64,000 nt of DNA from Reticulitermes speratus (Eukaryota > Arthropoda > Insecta > Blattodea > Rhinotermitidae). The stretch spans positions 29,500,908 to 29,564,907 of the forward strand of contig JAJKFL010000003.1 of assembly GCA_021186555.1 (NCBI GenBank), read 5' to 3'. Made by a program: the position numbers and the translations under genes. Shown one piece after another: positions 11,261 to 23,819 of this stretch; positions within the stretch are counted from its first letter, which is position 1, and every line of letters begins with the position of its first letter. The notes beneath the pieces were generated by a model. The model searched no databases. It saw nothing but the letters and a program-made list of their open reading frames with translations, and was not told where the DNA came from.

Positions 11261-11588
11261 CGACATCCATTAGTTCAATTATAAGCACCTCATACATCAA
11301 CATAAAACAAATTCTTAATTCCCAATGGATTAGGATATCACCACTATCAGCTGTCCAAATATATAAAATCCAGGGAATGACTTTTACCAGTCTTTCATGT
11401 TATATGTATAAAAGGTTAAAAGTTTCCTTAAAATTACACATATATATATATATATATATTTGGTTATAAATTAATGGCAGTCCTGTTTTTGTATACGGAT
11501 TATCCAATGTAGGTATTATATTAGGTATATAGGTATATTATGTTGCTGCGCGCCCAGTGTTGTGATTTGTACTGGCTGGTTGCGTTGT

Positions 11589-11616
11589 GATTTGTGTTGA
11601 CGAGTCAACACAAATC
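11589..11616. repeat. Perfect 13-bp hairpin next to a direct repeat
   Basis: GATTTGTGTTGAC, loop GA, GTCAACACAAATC. The hairpin ends at the first base of the second 46-bp repeat copy. Confidence 0.9.
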
Positions 11617-11661
11617 GAAATAGCGTTGCTAAATAACCCAACGAATAAGACAACTCACACT
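11616..11661 (+). repeat. 46-bp direct repeat, copy 2
   Basis: Identical to 11069-11114, 547 bp downstream of it. Confidence 0.9.
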
Positions 11662-14600
11662 GTTCGCACGCTGCTCTAGTTTCAACTAGCCATGTCCGTG
11701 TCATGCCCACGGCGTCTCTAGCTATGACTTCTGCAGATAGCCCTACTGTTGAGCCTTTCACGTATATTATAGCCCTACGGGGACACATTGAACAATCTCA
11801 ATGAATATTCACGCGATGTATTTGACAAGTTCAGAGCTTGATACGTGTAATCGGCAAAGTACGAACTGTAATGTCGATCGACGCATAGGTACTTCTTTAC
11901 CTTTTGACTGTTTAATAACAGCAACTGCCATCTGGAGTAGCTGTGGCTAACTAGTCACTCACTCATGCATTCTCAAACCAAGCGTATTGTACCGCTTAAA
12001 GCAGATAAACTCACGTACATTTGAACAAGTTTCTGGTATTATTCGTGTAAGCATACTCTATTGCATTGCACGTTGTGTAAACCGAACGTTTACAGGACAC
12101 TCGTGGTAGTATTACTGATGGGATACGTAGTTTGTGTTTTAGGAAATTTGTTGTATTTTCTTTCGACAGTGTCAGTCCCAGCCTCGTCATCCACATGATA
12201 TCACAGAATTACTTTAGTGGGAATTTTCTACAGTTTATTTACTTATTTCTTATTATCGCACCACACAAAAATCAATAGCATGTCTTGTGTACAACCTAAA
12301 GGCGCGTTCTGAAATTTCTGCACTTCAGTAGTGAAGCGCATTAATGACTTGTTTCCGCTTGCCGCAATAACAATGTTAAAAGTATGAGTAAATTACAGGA
12401 GAAGCTTTTGTTAAAAGAATGTTTTTCAAACACATGGCGTGTTTCATTTAAACAGAGATAGAAGAGCGTGGCATGTGTTTTATCAATGTCACGGTCTAAA
12501 AAATGTAGTTCTTCCCCACACTCTACTAATTTGTATTCAGTCATTCATGTACGTAGGCCTACATCGGCTCCGATTAATCGTTATTTTCTTCTTAACTCGA
12601 ATATGGTTCTTTTTTTGTATCTTGTTCTCGCGATTCTCGTGTTTATTTTGATGTTTCTAAGGGGAGTTTTATATAGCAGTAACTCATCCTCCTGTCCGTG
12701 TACGGTATTCGTGATACCTCAAGCAGAATTTCCGGTAATTAAATGCCACGTGCAATCTGACTTAACAAGAACAGGCACGAGAATATTTTCACTGACAGTT
12801 AAAAATAGAATTTGTTCATAACAAACGTTACGGGTGCTTCAAAACGACCTCGTTCTTAGCATAGAAAGTGTTAGAACAGACGAAGCCTGGCAATATTGAA
12901 ACCTCAATATCATCCGGAGTCAAAAGGTTGGTTTTAATGCATGCAATCAGAGCTGCTTTCTACAAGGAAAGAAGTTCCTTTCTCAGAATACGTACGTCTG
13001 AATTCTGAATCTTCTTTCCATGCCATTTACTTCTCGTTTATGGGCTTTAATAATTGAAACGACAAATGGTGGTATAAAAGGTTTCTATTAAAATCACGTG
13101 ACTTAATGAAACATCTGCCTCGGCACTGCACCAGAATATCGCGGTGCCCATGTGATCAGACTTGTATGCAATAGGCTCTATGACACTGACTCTGCAAGAC
13201 ATCAAAACAAGATAAGGAATGTCAAACATGAATGTCCGTGCTGTAGTCGGGATTGTAAATGAAAACTTGTTCTTGCGTCCTACGCGAATCAGCATTACCG
13301 GAAAATATCGACGTTATGTACTTTGTTAAAAATTTTAATGCTCCTGTAGACTGCTGTCAACTAACTCGGTTTCGATGGGTAATTTGTGTGTGTGTGTAAT
13401 ACACGATTGCATGCCAACTTTCGATTTCAGTTTTAATTAAACTATGAAACGTAACTTTATAGTTTCGTTAGACACTTTACCATAATTTTGCAAGAAGATA
13501 ACTGGCAGTCAGTTTCATCCCTGTACGATACTAGATTCAACGAATGTCCTTCTGTTACAAACTGGTAATATTAACGACATTTAAAGTTTCAAAATCTGCA
13601 TTGCTCTGTCTGTTACAGTAGGCACAGAGTGATCTAGTACATCCATGTGAATCGTTAGGCGACGAACGCCCTAAGTTACAGAAGTTTCTCGCACCCACAG
13701 GCGTAACGCGACAAAGACAACAGTTATACCCCGGTGTTACAGTACTTACACCTATCCTAACATAAGTACCAATTATCTAAACCAACTCCAGGCTCCAGGA
13801 TAAGTAAGAATTTAGGATTTATCATAATTTTCTTACTTGCTTCTAAGAATCATTCCAAGTTGGATATTCTGCTACCGACATCTAATTGCCACAAGCTGCA
13901 ACCAAAGCAAGTTCTCCCTACATCAGCAAGTATAAGACAGCAGGTTTACAACCATCTAAACGGTTTACTGACAGATTAAAACTACAGACTAAAAGGAAGA
14001 TAAAATGAATGTACTAATATCTAGGTATACACTAGTAGTTAAATCGAAAGAATACGCACAAAACGTTACTAAATTATTAAGCTGTTGTACAGTAATTACT
14101 TATTACACGTTTCTAGCGCTCAGTCCTTTATGAATGCTTTTCAGTTAGCTCTCCTATTTCATTCCAGCCACAGCTACTGACTGCTCTGTTCAGTTACTTC
14201 ATTCCGTTAAGCACAATTCAACTCCATATACTTCTTCCAATGCCACAAGTCTTCGCACACAGTTTTCCTGTTTACTTCGCCACGCGATCGTCCCTAACTC
14301 TTCACATTTACGCTTCCTGGCCTTTATGTAACAAACACAATACTTCAGTCCTACCTTTGATGTTGTTTATCCACCACTATCCAACAAGTTGGGACGGCCA
14401 TCTTGACTCTACCTGTCACAACACACACACTGTCCGAAGACTAAAGTAACAGTAATGACTTGTATACCTAACCACTCCTATTTATTACCTGTGTCGGCCA
14501 TCTTGGGGCTCTCTAAACTGCATGGTCAGAAGTACCAAAATAATGCAATATAAAAGTGGCTCTAGCATATGAATAAAAAAAGCCTTTCAACTGCACTTCC

Positions 14601-16123
14601 TGGATATCTACTGAGAAGCTACCAAGGGTTAAATTCAAACTGTGAAAGAAATGTTCAAATCAATGTATGAAATAAATGAGAATATTGAATAGACGAATAA
14701 ACGACATAGATGTCAGAGCATTACAGTAACAGTGGCTCACGTGGTGGTAGTGGCAGTTGTGTTACTTAAACTAATCGCCATTCCGTACTATTATTACGGT
14801 CAGGCCTCTAAGAGAATTCTCCTTTCGCTTTGTCGAACGCCTGTACATGAGCAATAATTACAGTCTGTATCATTTCTCCCGGTACAAGTATAAGCGTAGA
14901 GTAGCCATTTTGTGTGGCCCTCTAGATAACGGTGTTCCTGTTCTGATATCTGAACAATCAGTCATTCTGGTCGCTCGGGCGACTAAATTTTGTACGGTGG
15001 CGCCTAATATTTTCAGCACAATATAGTGTTTCTTTTTCCTTACATACAAAAATGTGTATCTGCTGGCATGAACTGAGCAGAAAGCGCCACATAACAGTGA
15101 GGTTCATATGTGACTACAGTATTATGTCCTATGGAACTTACTTTTTGCCACCTTTCTGGCGCCTAGAATTTGGAGATTACTTCTAGGTGTTTGGAGAAAT
15201 ATGTGGACACCGTATTAGACCTTTGCCAGAAAACTTCGACCCCACTTACTGAGACTGTACTGTCACTCAGAGTGTTCTGAAACATTAACTAAGCAAGGTC
15301 CCATACGGTTTTTTAAACTTCCGACACAAATAAATTTTCCCGATTTCTTTTTCATATTTTGGGCTCTATTCACTAGAAGAAATAGAAGAGGGGGAGGTGT
15401 AGAATAGGCTACATTCACCAAGGGTATTGTCCACTGAACATGTAAAATAGTGAAGGTACCAATCGATTTTAATAAGACCTTTTCTTTATTAAAAATACGT
15501 CACTGTGATGTATAACATCCTGTTTGCCAGACATTGTGCATATAAAAATGATCTGCAATATGTATGCACTGACGGGATAGGATGCAGCTAAATACACGGA
15601 AGCATCCCAAAGCAGACCCGCTGATTATCACAGTCGAAAAAGAAATTGCATGGTTTAAATGTAACTGTTAATGGTGCTGTAGTAACGAATGCTGGTCAGT
15701 AGTTGCCTAATCACTACTGGTTCATGGAATGTTTAATTCAGCTTCCCGCCCCACGCCGGTAACTCGTCACCTGCCTAAATAACCTTCCGCAATAACGATG
15801 TGGTATGACAGCCAAACCCGTAGTCAGACCATGAACACACTGGCTGCAGCAGCTTGCAGTATATGTACACACGTTTACATATGTATATAATGCCCTATTA
15901 TATACACACTGTGTATATGTACTATGTATGCATAAGCGTAAAACGCGCCTTTGTCAGGACCCCAAAATCAACACTTTAATTGCATAATTTGCTTTATAAC
16001 ATTGCACAAAACATCTTGCATATACATACATTTTTGAGAATGACCTAGACACATGCCACAATACGTAGAAGACTCACGATGTTGATTTTAGGCTTCCGCC
16101 GCGATGTTGATGAAATCTGCGCT
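11662..16123. other. Long stretch without recognisable gene or transposon
   Basis: Only short open frames occur. The longest is 117 codons at 12468-12821, with one hydrophobic stretch and no recognised domain. I see no splice-consistent homology blocks. A palindromic AT/GT patch lies near 15870-15930. The sequence may be decayed repeat or intergenic DNA. Confidence 0.35.
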
Positions 16124-16191
16124 CTTCTGGGATATTACGCGGCGTCGTGTGGTAAACAATTACCACACGACGCCGCGTAATATCCCAGAAG
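16124..16191. repeat. Perfect 32-bp-arm hairpin, MITE-type
   Basis: Arms 16124-16155 and 16160-16191 are perfect inverted copies around the loop ACAA. They start CTTCTGGGATATTACGCGGC. Translated across, it reads FWDITRRRVVNNYHTTPRNI, a peptide I associate with a widespread insect repeat; this is recognition from memory. Weaker symmetry extends outside the arms (CTTCCGCCGCGATGTT versus ACGATGTTAATGGAAG). Confidence 0.9.
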
Positions 16192-17921
16192 TGCGCAGTA
16201 CTCACGATGTTAATGGAAGCTTCTGGACAATTGCATACGGAAGGGTTGCCAGAAGTGGAATGCACATCACTCCAACCAACGCACCCACGCTTTCGCTAAG
16301 TATTCTAACTAGAATGATACCGCATTCTTTACATGTGAACCTATTATATGTCTATCGTTCGATGCTTGCGCTCCCTGCCAATCTCAGCTGAGCTTTTCTT
16401 CATGGATAGGCTTCGTGATATTGTCTTCACGGAGCTGACTTCTGATCAGCAAGTTTGTTTGATATTTTGCAAATTCCTAGTGGGTGCAGCCACATTCGCA
16501 GTGGGTGCAGTGCACCCATTTGCAACCCCCTGGCTACGGGCCTAATGACAGCCCTCTATGCTTCGAAAACAGTAATCATACTAACAGGATTACAAACTAC
16601 TGTATCTCGTTACCACAGACTTGAGCCTCAGGTACGTTATGTTAACATGACTACAAAGACTGAATGGGAAATGGAATGCATTTTGTGACAAAAAATTAAT
16701 CCGATCCTAAAATATCTGCTGAATTATGTATTTTAACTTCTTAAGACTTTGGTCGGAAAACCTTCATAGAATCATCTGCGAAATCGCAAGTAAATGAGAG
16801 AATATAATTAAATTTTTTTTCAACTGACTTAGGACAGTGCCTAGCAATGGACTTCTATGAATCCGGTGTTGAATTCTTGATCTTTTTACGCATAAAGGCA
16901 AGAAAATGAGTATATGCCGTTTGCGTAAATTCACAGGGGGGTGGGGGTTTCTTTACAATTAAGTTGGTTTGTTAACTACACGTTATTACTATATTATTAT
17001 CATCATTACTATCATCATCGACAAATAAAACACTGACATCGCCCACCCCAAATTTCTAAGTGACAAAATATTTCATTACAGTGTTTCTGAACTCTTGTTC
17101 ACATTGTGAATAAACTTTATATTGCGCTCACACGAGGAAGGAATCATGAAAATTTAAGGATTATGTTCAGGTCATGCACGATCAAGGAACAGCTTTGTCA
17201 CATGATGGAAAATTAGCGAAAAATGTTGCAATAAAACAGTTATTCATTAACTAAAGTTAAGTATCATTTCTTATTTCATTCGATTCCTTTCAATTTTCCC
17301 CCTCAAAACTGACTGATTTCAGCCATTTTTACAAGATAGGAATTATTTCACAACTGGTATCTTAACGACGTCATCAATCATCATGAACAAAGAAACGCCC
17401 GATGAAGGACGGGGTGGCTTAGCGTATGAGTATGACGTTAACCCCGCCATATGGCACGTTCATTTCTTATAACTTATGTTGTTGTGTCCTTACAGCTGTA
17501 TTATTTAAAGACTATGTATTCTCTGAATAATTATGTACACTGGCACTGCATGATCTTCAAAACACGGTTAAATAAAAAGTGTCCGAAATAAGCTGCAAGT
17601 TACTGCCCCAGCATTCATCTCGGACTAAATGAAATCACTAAAGCATCGAGTTACGAGAGCCTGTTCCCCTTCTGACATAGGAAGTATGCCAAACGTCTTA
17701 CCCATTGTGAGAAGTCATATTCCAGGCAGGCTATTATCATGAAAATTAAAATTAAATGGCATAAACACGTTCCTGGTTGGCACTACTTCAATAGTCATAG
17801 TGCTGCCTTTGGAAAGCTTTTCATTTTTAACATTTTTTAATAAAAAATAAAACGTACTATGTTTCCAATTTCGTACACAAACCCTCTTTCAGTAAAACGA
17901 AGTGAACGCTTAAACAGGGAG
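16192..17921. other. Unannotated sequence
   Basis: Short open frames only. It contains simple ATT/ATC-rich sequence at about 16985-17020. I recognise no gene. Confidence 0.35.
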
Positions 17922-18017
17922 AAACATCTGTGACGTACAAATACAGAGAACTTAAACATCTGTGACGTACAAATACAGAGAACTTAAACATCTGTGACGT
18001 ACAAATACAGAGAACTT
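17922..18017 (+). repeat. Perfect 3 x 32-bp tandem repeat
   Basis: Three identical 32-bp units begin at 17922, 17954 and 17986. Each contains CATCTGTGACGTACAAATAC and hence one TGACGT (CRE/bZIP half-site-like) word. The array ends abruptly on both sides. Confidence 0.95.
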
Positions 18018-18954
18018 ACACACCAAATTGGCCAAAACAATCAGCCTGGAGCCAAGAAACATGGCACATTAACTTGCCCAGTCAGAAAACGAGGTGGGAA
18101 ATTATTAACAAGGCAGGCAATGTACGTATAACGTAACACTGAAACGAGTTCTCGCAACCATTGTTGCCGTGGAAAAGCAATAAGTATTACATATTGTGAG
18201 TGTGTGTCTGTAGCTACCATATTTTTCCACATTATCTCATAACCCGAAGGATTTTCGGGAAAACGTTATCGAACGCAAAATGTCTGTTTTGATTTTCTCT
18301 CCAGCTTTTGTCAAAAACATTTTTCATTCTAAAAAGAATTCAGCGAGATATTATCACACATGTACATAGGTTTTCATGTAAAGTACCCGTTATTCCTGTC
18401 AGATTTTAATTAAACTTGATCTTCTCGACAGATTTTCGAAAAATACTCAAATATCAAATTTCGCAAAAATCCGTCCAGTGGGAGCAGAGTTGTTCCATGC
18501 GGACAGACGGACGGTCGGGATAGACAGGACAGACGTGACGAAGCTAATAGTACCTTTTCGCAATTTTGCGAACGCACCTAAAAATGACTGAGAACTGTCA
18601 ACAGCTATGACAGTTTAATTGAATTTTACTGACATTTCAGATAAGCGACAATTTCTGAAAGCGATAATTTTTACACAGATCAATATTTTGCATTTATATT
18701 TGGTAGTGTCAATCATAAAAGCACTGTTCAAGTACTTCTAGCCATCTAAGCAAAACGTGCAAATGAATTTCTTATAATCATCTACTCTGTAGCACTCTCG
18801 TGACACCAATGCAGAAATGTAATACAGATAATCCATTTTTCCCCATCTGTGTCAGTCGAGAACAATTCTCTGCTCTATGCGCATTCAGTGTCATCATCGC
18901 TATCCTCTGCATCAGTTTCTAGGACGATGGGCCCCAGCCGCAGTACCGACGCTG
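18018..18954. other. Unannotated sequence with possible repeat tail
   Basis: A GGACAGACGGACGG...GACAGACGTGACG stretch (18499-18540) looks like the tail of a dispersed repeat. Otherwise I see nothing definable. Confidence 0.3.
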
Positions 18955-19018
18955 ATTTTGGTACGGAGACGTTTGTGACCACGCTTTCCCTGTTACAAAC
19001 TTCCAGTTGTTGTTGTTG

Positions 19019-19700
19019 GGGAGGGGGGGGGGGGGTCAAATGGGAGCAATCTGAGACAGGATACATGTGGTCGGAAACGTCTCCTTCAAGCGGTAATCGG
19101 CGTCGATAGACCGGCTGGGGAAGTAGGCAACCCGTGAGTGATACCTTCGGAGATAAGAGCGTTGTTTAAATTTTTCGTTTTCATAAATTCTTATTGTTCC
19201 TATATTGTGTGTAGAATTTTCAATGGTATTATATTCAATTAATTCACACGAGCTGTTCGAAGTGGCGGCCATCGACTTCACCGCAGGCATTGCAGCGACA
19301 TGCCATGTTCTGGCACTCTCTCAGATCCCTGGTGTGTTCTGAACAGTTCCACACGCCGATAAATTCTAGCTACCAAATCCTCTTCTGTTTCCAGGGGAGT
19401 CTCATAAATGGGCTTCCTGAGGTGACCCCAAAGGAAGAAGTCAAGCGGGGCCAGGTCAGGGGATCGCAGGGGCTAGGCGACGGACCTAGTCCCCGCCCAC
19501 GACCAATCCAACGATCACAAAATGCTGCGTCTGTACGATTTCTCACAGCATGCGTAATATGGGCCGTGGGGCACCATCGTGCTGCAGGCACGTGCAGGCT
19601 GCCTACTTTCTCAGCCCCAGTACCGCCGCCGACTTCGGTATGGAGACGTTTCCAACCACATGTTCCCTATCTCACATTGCTTCCATTTGAGCCCCCTATA
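19019..19700 (-). mobile_element. Mariner-like transposon relic with inverted repeats
   Basis: 19026-19086 (contains CATGTGGTCGGAAACGTCTC) and 19636-19693 (contains GAGACGTTTCCAACCACATG) are inverted copies over about 50 bases. The sequence between reads on the minus strand as the last part of a mariner/Tc1-like transposase. A further related GGTACGGAGACGTTTGTGACC block lies outside at 18959, so the end structure is more complex than one simple TIR pair. Confidence 0.65.
19230..19610 (-). pseudogene. Mariner-like transposase C-terminal fragment
   Basis: Read across frameshifts on the minus strand, the order is a QHDGAP-like block near 19585, DRWIGRGRGLGPSP near 19500, an SPDLAPLDFFLWGHLRKP-like block near 19450 (carrying the last catalytic Asp of the family), ETEEDLVARIYRRVELFRTH, and a C-terminal CLRRSRWPPL-like end near 19280. 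At least two frameshifts and in-frame stops break it. The plus-strand 142-codon frame over the same bases is a shadow. Confidence 0.7.
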
Positions 19701-20319
19701 ACCACTAGAAGTTCGTAAAAACCATTCTTTTACACCCTGTATATTTATACAGTAATTTTTTAAGCATCGGATAAGAAAATAAATTTTTCGAGAGTGTTCA
19801 GACTTTGTGAAACAATTCTACTTTGAACATTTCACAAATCATACTGATTCCAATTGCCTGGTTCTGAAACTAGCCCTCTCACTGCTCATCTTGCAGAGCT
19901 GTGGTTCAAGGCTATATGGTTGCTATGCAGATGGTTGTCTTAGCAACAGCCTGCCTCTCAGTAATAAGCGCATTGAGGCAAGCGCCCCATAATGATTTAG
20001 ATGCATTTATCCTGTTAAGTCATATTAAGATGGGAGAGTCAAGTGCGTCCTTTTAATTGCCTCTGACAGGAAATCTAAAGTTTTGCACACTCAAAAAGTT
20101 TGCAGCCAACCCCCCTCCCCACAGAGAGCAGTTGTCTGTGAAGTTAATTTCTTATCCATCTGCAGCTATCCTTGGGATGGGGCTCCCAGCCAAGTTACCA
20201 GCATCAACTGAATAAGAGGTTGGACCTCCATCTGGTATCCATTTTCTTGTTCCTTTCCCTACCTAAAATCAAACCCGGATTTCAACCGTATCTCCTCAAG
20301 AATGGTCAAGAAAGGCTAA

Positions 20320-20517
20320 ACAAAATGTTATTTTCTTTTAAAATGTTATGCAGGTTGAGGTAGTCTTGAAAGGTGAACATTTGACACACTAGTTCAGGCT
20401 CTATTCTGTAGATTGTGAAGCCTACAGACTGGAATTTAGCATGAAAATCTTTATGCAGTCTTGTCAAGTCGCCTTCAAAGCGATCGTGGACAACTACATG
20501 AGATTTTCTGTCTTCGA
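20320..20517 (-). CDS. Unidentified open segment, possibly from a retroelement
   Basis: On the minus strand, about 65 codons without a stop read DRFEGDLTRLHKDFHAKFQS and then FTFQDYLNLHNILKENNILF, ending at a stop near 20319. A separate open frame lies just upstream (20707-20522) with an acidic stretch (AIDPDDIVEYDDSTVITS). I do not recognise the family. The YLNLHNILKENNI stretch is faintly reminiscent of gag-like proteins of insect LINEs, but this is weak. There is no start or splice support. Confidence 0.25.
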
Positions 20518-21095
20518 GTGGTTAAGAACTGGTTGGTCCTTTGTCCTGTACTACAAGGTGCAAGAGAGTATGGCAAAGCTGTGGCTTCTGATACAGCAGG
20601 ATTTTAGTTGTCTCTAATTTCTTTTTAGAGGTTATGACAGTGCTGTCATCATACTCCACAATATCATCAGGGTCTATGGCTTCAGAGGAAGCTCTTGCAG
20701 AAACCACAGGCCTCCATACACACTGCCTCTCATGGTTCCTTCCTCCTCGTGAATGGTGTACCTCTGCAGTTGTTACAATATTCTGAGTGCCAGAGGGTAC
20801 ATCACTGGTCAGACTAATTTAGATCTGTTATTAATTCTGGCTCAGTTTCTTTAATTGGAGGAAGTCAAATATCTTGCCATATGGACCGTTTTTCTGAATC
20901 TGAGCAACCAGATGACGAGCTATCAAACTCGATACTTACTGGAGATCAATAGGTATATTTGAGTCATTTCCTTACTATTGTGCATTCGTTACTTGGTTCA
21001 TCCTTACCCTAAACAAGTCAGCCTCAGTAGTAGTTTTAATTTCAGTTCACCTTCTTTTCTTAGTGCTCGGTTTTTTGGACCGAGAGGCCACAGAC

Positions 21096-21136
21096 AAACA
21101 AAACCCTTATATTGCCTTGGCAATATAAGGGTTTTG
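21096..21136. repeat. Short near-perfect hairpin
   Basis: AACCCTTATATTGC and GCAATATAAGGGTT are separated by CTTG, with flanking AAAA/TTTT pairing. This gives about 17-bp arms. It is probably a MITE end or foldback. Confidence 0.85.
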
Positions 21137-21139
21137 GTC

Positions 21140-22599
21140 TTAGCTGCAGTTTACTTACCAAAACAAATTGTGAGAAAGAAGTGATGGCCTGTAGCATTAT
21201 ATCACAGATATGGACAACCTGGTGTGGGCAACAGTATTCAGGTGGGACAAAGCCCACCCTGCCTTACTGCTTAAATGCTGATACAGTTTACAAATGTGGA
21301 CTAAGCTAGCAAAAACAGACAGAGAGCATCAGCCCTAGCTAAACTATATCAGCCCAGCTGGGAAATGTCAGGCCAAGCCAGTCACCTCAAGTTAGTTGGT
21401 ACCATGAGGTTTCGACTGAGATAACACCATTGAGCAGGCAAGGTACATGCTGCAGACCACTTCTTGTCCTTGTCTTTGTCTTCACCATGTGAACCTGGTT
21501 ACTAGCACGCGCTCAGTTTCTCAAGCAACCCTCAACTGGCCAACAACATTTTACGGCAGTATCTACCAGGAGTCTTTTGTCTGCACTTGCTGCCTCTGTG
21601 AGTTCTCACAGAATGCTCTTGGTGATTGAAGGTTTCAATTCATGTAAATTGCATACAAAAATTTAGTTCCTACCTCACAGAGAACAAATTCTGTCTCCAG
21701 CACAAAGACCAATTAGTCAATGTTACAGTCAGTGTTGTGTAAAGTCGGTACAAAACAAGTACATACACTGGGTGGATAGCATGCCGAGTTACATGATGTT
21801 ACAGTGGGTGGTACACACAGTTAGCACTGGGATAAACAGTTTATACCATCAATTAAGATTCAGTGTGTAGGTCTAAAATATAAAAAAATGTATATATTAT
21901 GAAAAAAATCAATTAATTTTGGTTGTATAAATATTGTTTCAAGAAGTGTGATTTGGAGGTAATTATTTTCAACAACTAATGGGCTCTTCTGTTCAGTCAG
22001 GTGTGCTGACAAACAGCAAAAGTCAGATACGTACCTCAACCACATGGACACTTCCAACTCTAGAACTAAATTAGGGAGCAAAATCCATATACTGTCACTC
22101 TAAGGTAGCCTTCCTTGAACAGTATGTTTGAGATGCAACTACACATTAACATTAAGCATTATTCATTTTTAGTATATTTCCATGTTACTTTCATTACTCT
22201 TTATGTGAAAAATATTCTAACAAAGTTACACCGCATAGTGAACTCTCTGCTCAAAATCAGACCTTTTTGTTCCTTCATGCAGTAAGTAAACTGACATATA
22301 CACATACTGAAAACATCTGCACCACAGATACATTCTCAATTAGGAAAATATATTCCAGTGAGAAAAGATAATCTAAGATAAATTCCAACTCTTAGACATC
22401 GGCAGGTTTGATGGATGTTACTAATCCTCGCCCTCATTCTTTTAACATTTTCACTGCCGGGTATTTAAATCCCCGATGGTGTTAAATTGCCAGCGATTTT
22501 TTTGAATGCTAAACAACTAGTGCATCGTCTTATAAAAAATCAATTACGAGGAAACTAAAAGAGATAAAAATTTGAAATTTTGAACATACTTTTAGTAAT
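21140..22599. other. Unannotated sequence
   Basis: Only short open frames, without domains or clear repeats. The right end runs into the piggyBac relic. Confidence 0.35.
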
Positions 22600-23815
22600 G
22601 CTTTAGTGTATTATATCGTGTGTAGCAGCCTTCTGGATGGAGAGGAACGCCGCAATGCACACAAACCTCGTTTCTTTCTCGATATTTCTCCGTATACACA
22701 CTCAACATTTTCGTGTTGGTGTCTTGGCTTTCTTTGTAGGAGGAATATGCATGAGTTTATGATCTTTCAATTTTCCATCAAGCCTGCCAGGTGAGTCACT
22801 TTTCGGGGCTCGATTCGGTGGAGTTGGTATAGGTGTTCTGCTACAGTCTTGCGACTCGTCGTCGTCGTCTGATGATGATGATAATGATGGTGTTGATACA
22901 TCTTCTCTTGTGTGTATAAGATTTTCACTGACATCCACTAAGTAATCTAGGAATGATTTGTGGGAATTAGGGTTGGATTTTGTAAATACAACATAACTAT
23001 TGAAAAATGCACATTGGAGAAGGTAGAAAAAGACTTTCTTAGGCCATTTTACAGTTTTACGGATGAAGGGGTAATAGGCAAGGTACTGGTCAGCTGTATC
23101 AACACTATGCATGTGTGTATTGTAATCTGCTACGCATTTAGGTTTTGTCTTTGTGACGCCAGTACGTCTGCTTGAGTCATCTACCCAGCTGCAGTGTGAA
23201 GTGCTGAAATCATGTTTACGAGTCTGTTTACATCCTGTTTCCTATGAAAAGTGACCTCACCCTTCTTCAAATTTTTTTTCTCTTCTATCATGTCCTTGGA
23301 TAAATTTGAGGTCTGTTCCTAGACATCGTTTGTGAAAAAATGGGTGTTAGTAAAATGCCTCTTGTTGACCAGTACCATTCTAATTTTGGTTTTCGAATTA
23401 CACCTGTAAGGAACAACAGACCAAACATTTCTTCATTTCATATATTGTCACAGGTTTCCATTGTTCACTACAAGCATGTTTAGTAACGGGTCATGGCATT
23501 GTCGCGATCTGTTGTGCGTATAAATTTGTCTGGTTGACAACAATTTGAATGAGTTCTGGAGTGATGTAATTATCAACATATTCCATCATATCTGTTCCAT
23601 TTTGAACAGCAAATTGTACTGCTGCATTTCCTGTGAAGAGTGGAATACTTGGTTGACGATCTTTTTTACAAAACCCGTCTACCATAGGGCCCAGACCCCA
23701 GTCTGAAATGTCGTTCTCATCATCACTCTCCTCACTACTCGATATTTGCAGGACACAATCTTCGTCTGAATCACTATCATTCACAAGTTCCTCATCAATA
23801 GAAGCCACTATTCTG
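22600..23815 (-). pseudogene. PiggyBac-type transposase, internally deleted
   Basis: Minus strand, 5' to 3'. 23808-23491 (105 codons) starts MASIDEELVNDSDSDEDC, the usual acidic N-terminus, and reaches YITPELIQIVVNQTNLYAQQ, the conserved start of the DDE_Tnp_1_7 domain. Next is scrambled sequence with pieces such as LKKGEVTFHRKQDVNRLVN. Then 23112-22702 opens MHSVDTADQYLAYYPFIRKT, matching the block around the last catalytic Asp, and an acidic linker follows. A frameshifted Cys/His-rich tail (VCVHCGVPLHPEGCY) ends near 22610. The middle with the other catalytic residues is deleted. It is non-functional. The terminal repeats were not located. Confidence 0.85.
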
Positions 23816-23819
23816 CTTC

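Noticed and set aside
12341..12544. Minus-strand frame starting MTEYKLV, as in Ras proteins
   Set aside because: The next residues (ECGEELHF) do not give the P-loop and nothing else matches a small GTPase. The heptamer is a coincidence.
12468..12821. 117-codon plus-strand frame with one hydrophobic stretch
   Set aside because: No recognisable domain, no splice or start support, and overlapping alternative frames; insufficient to call a gene.
19290..19718. 142-codon plus-strand frame
   Set aside because: It is antisense to a recognisable mariner-like transposase fragment.
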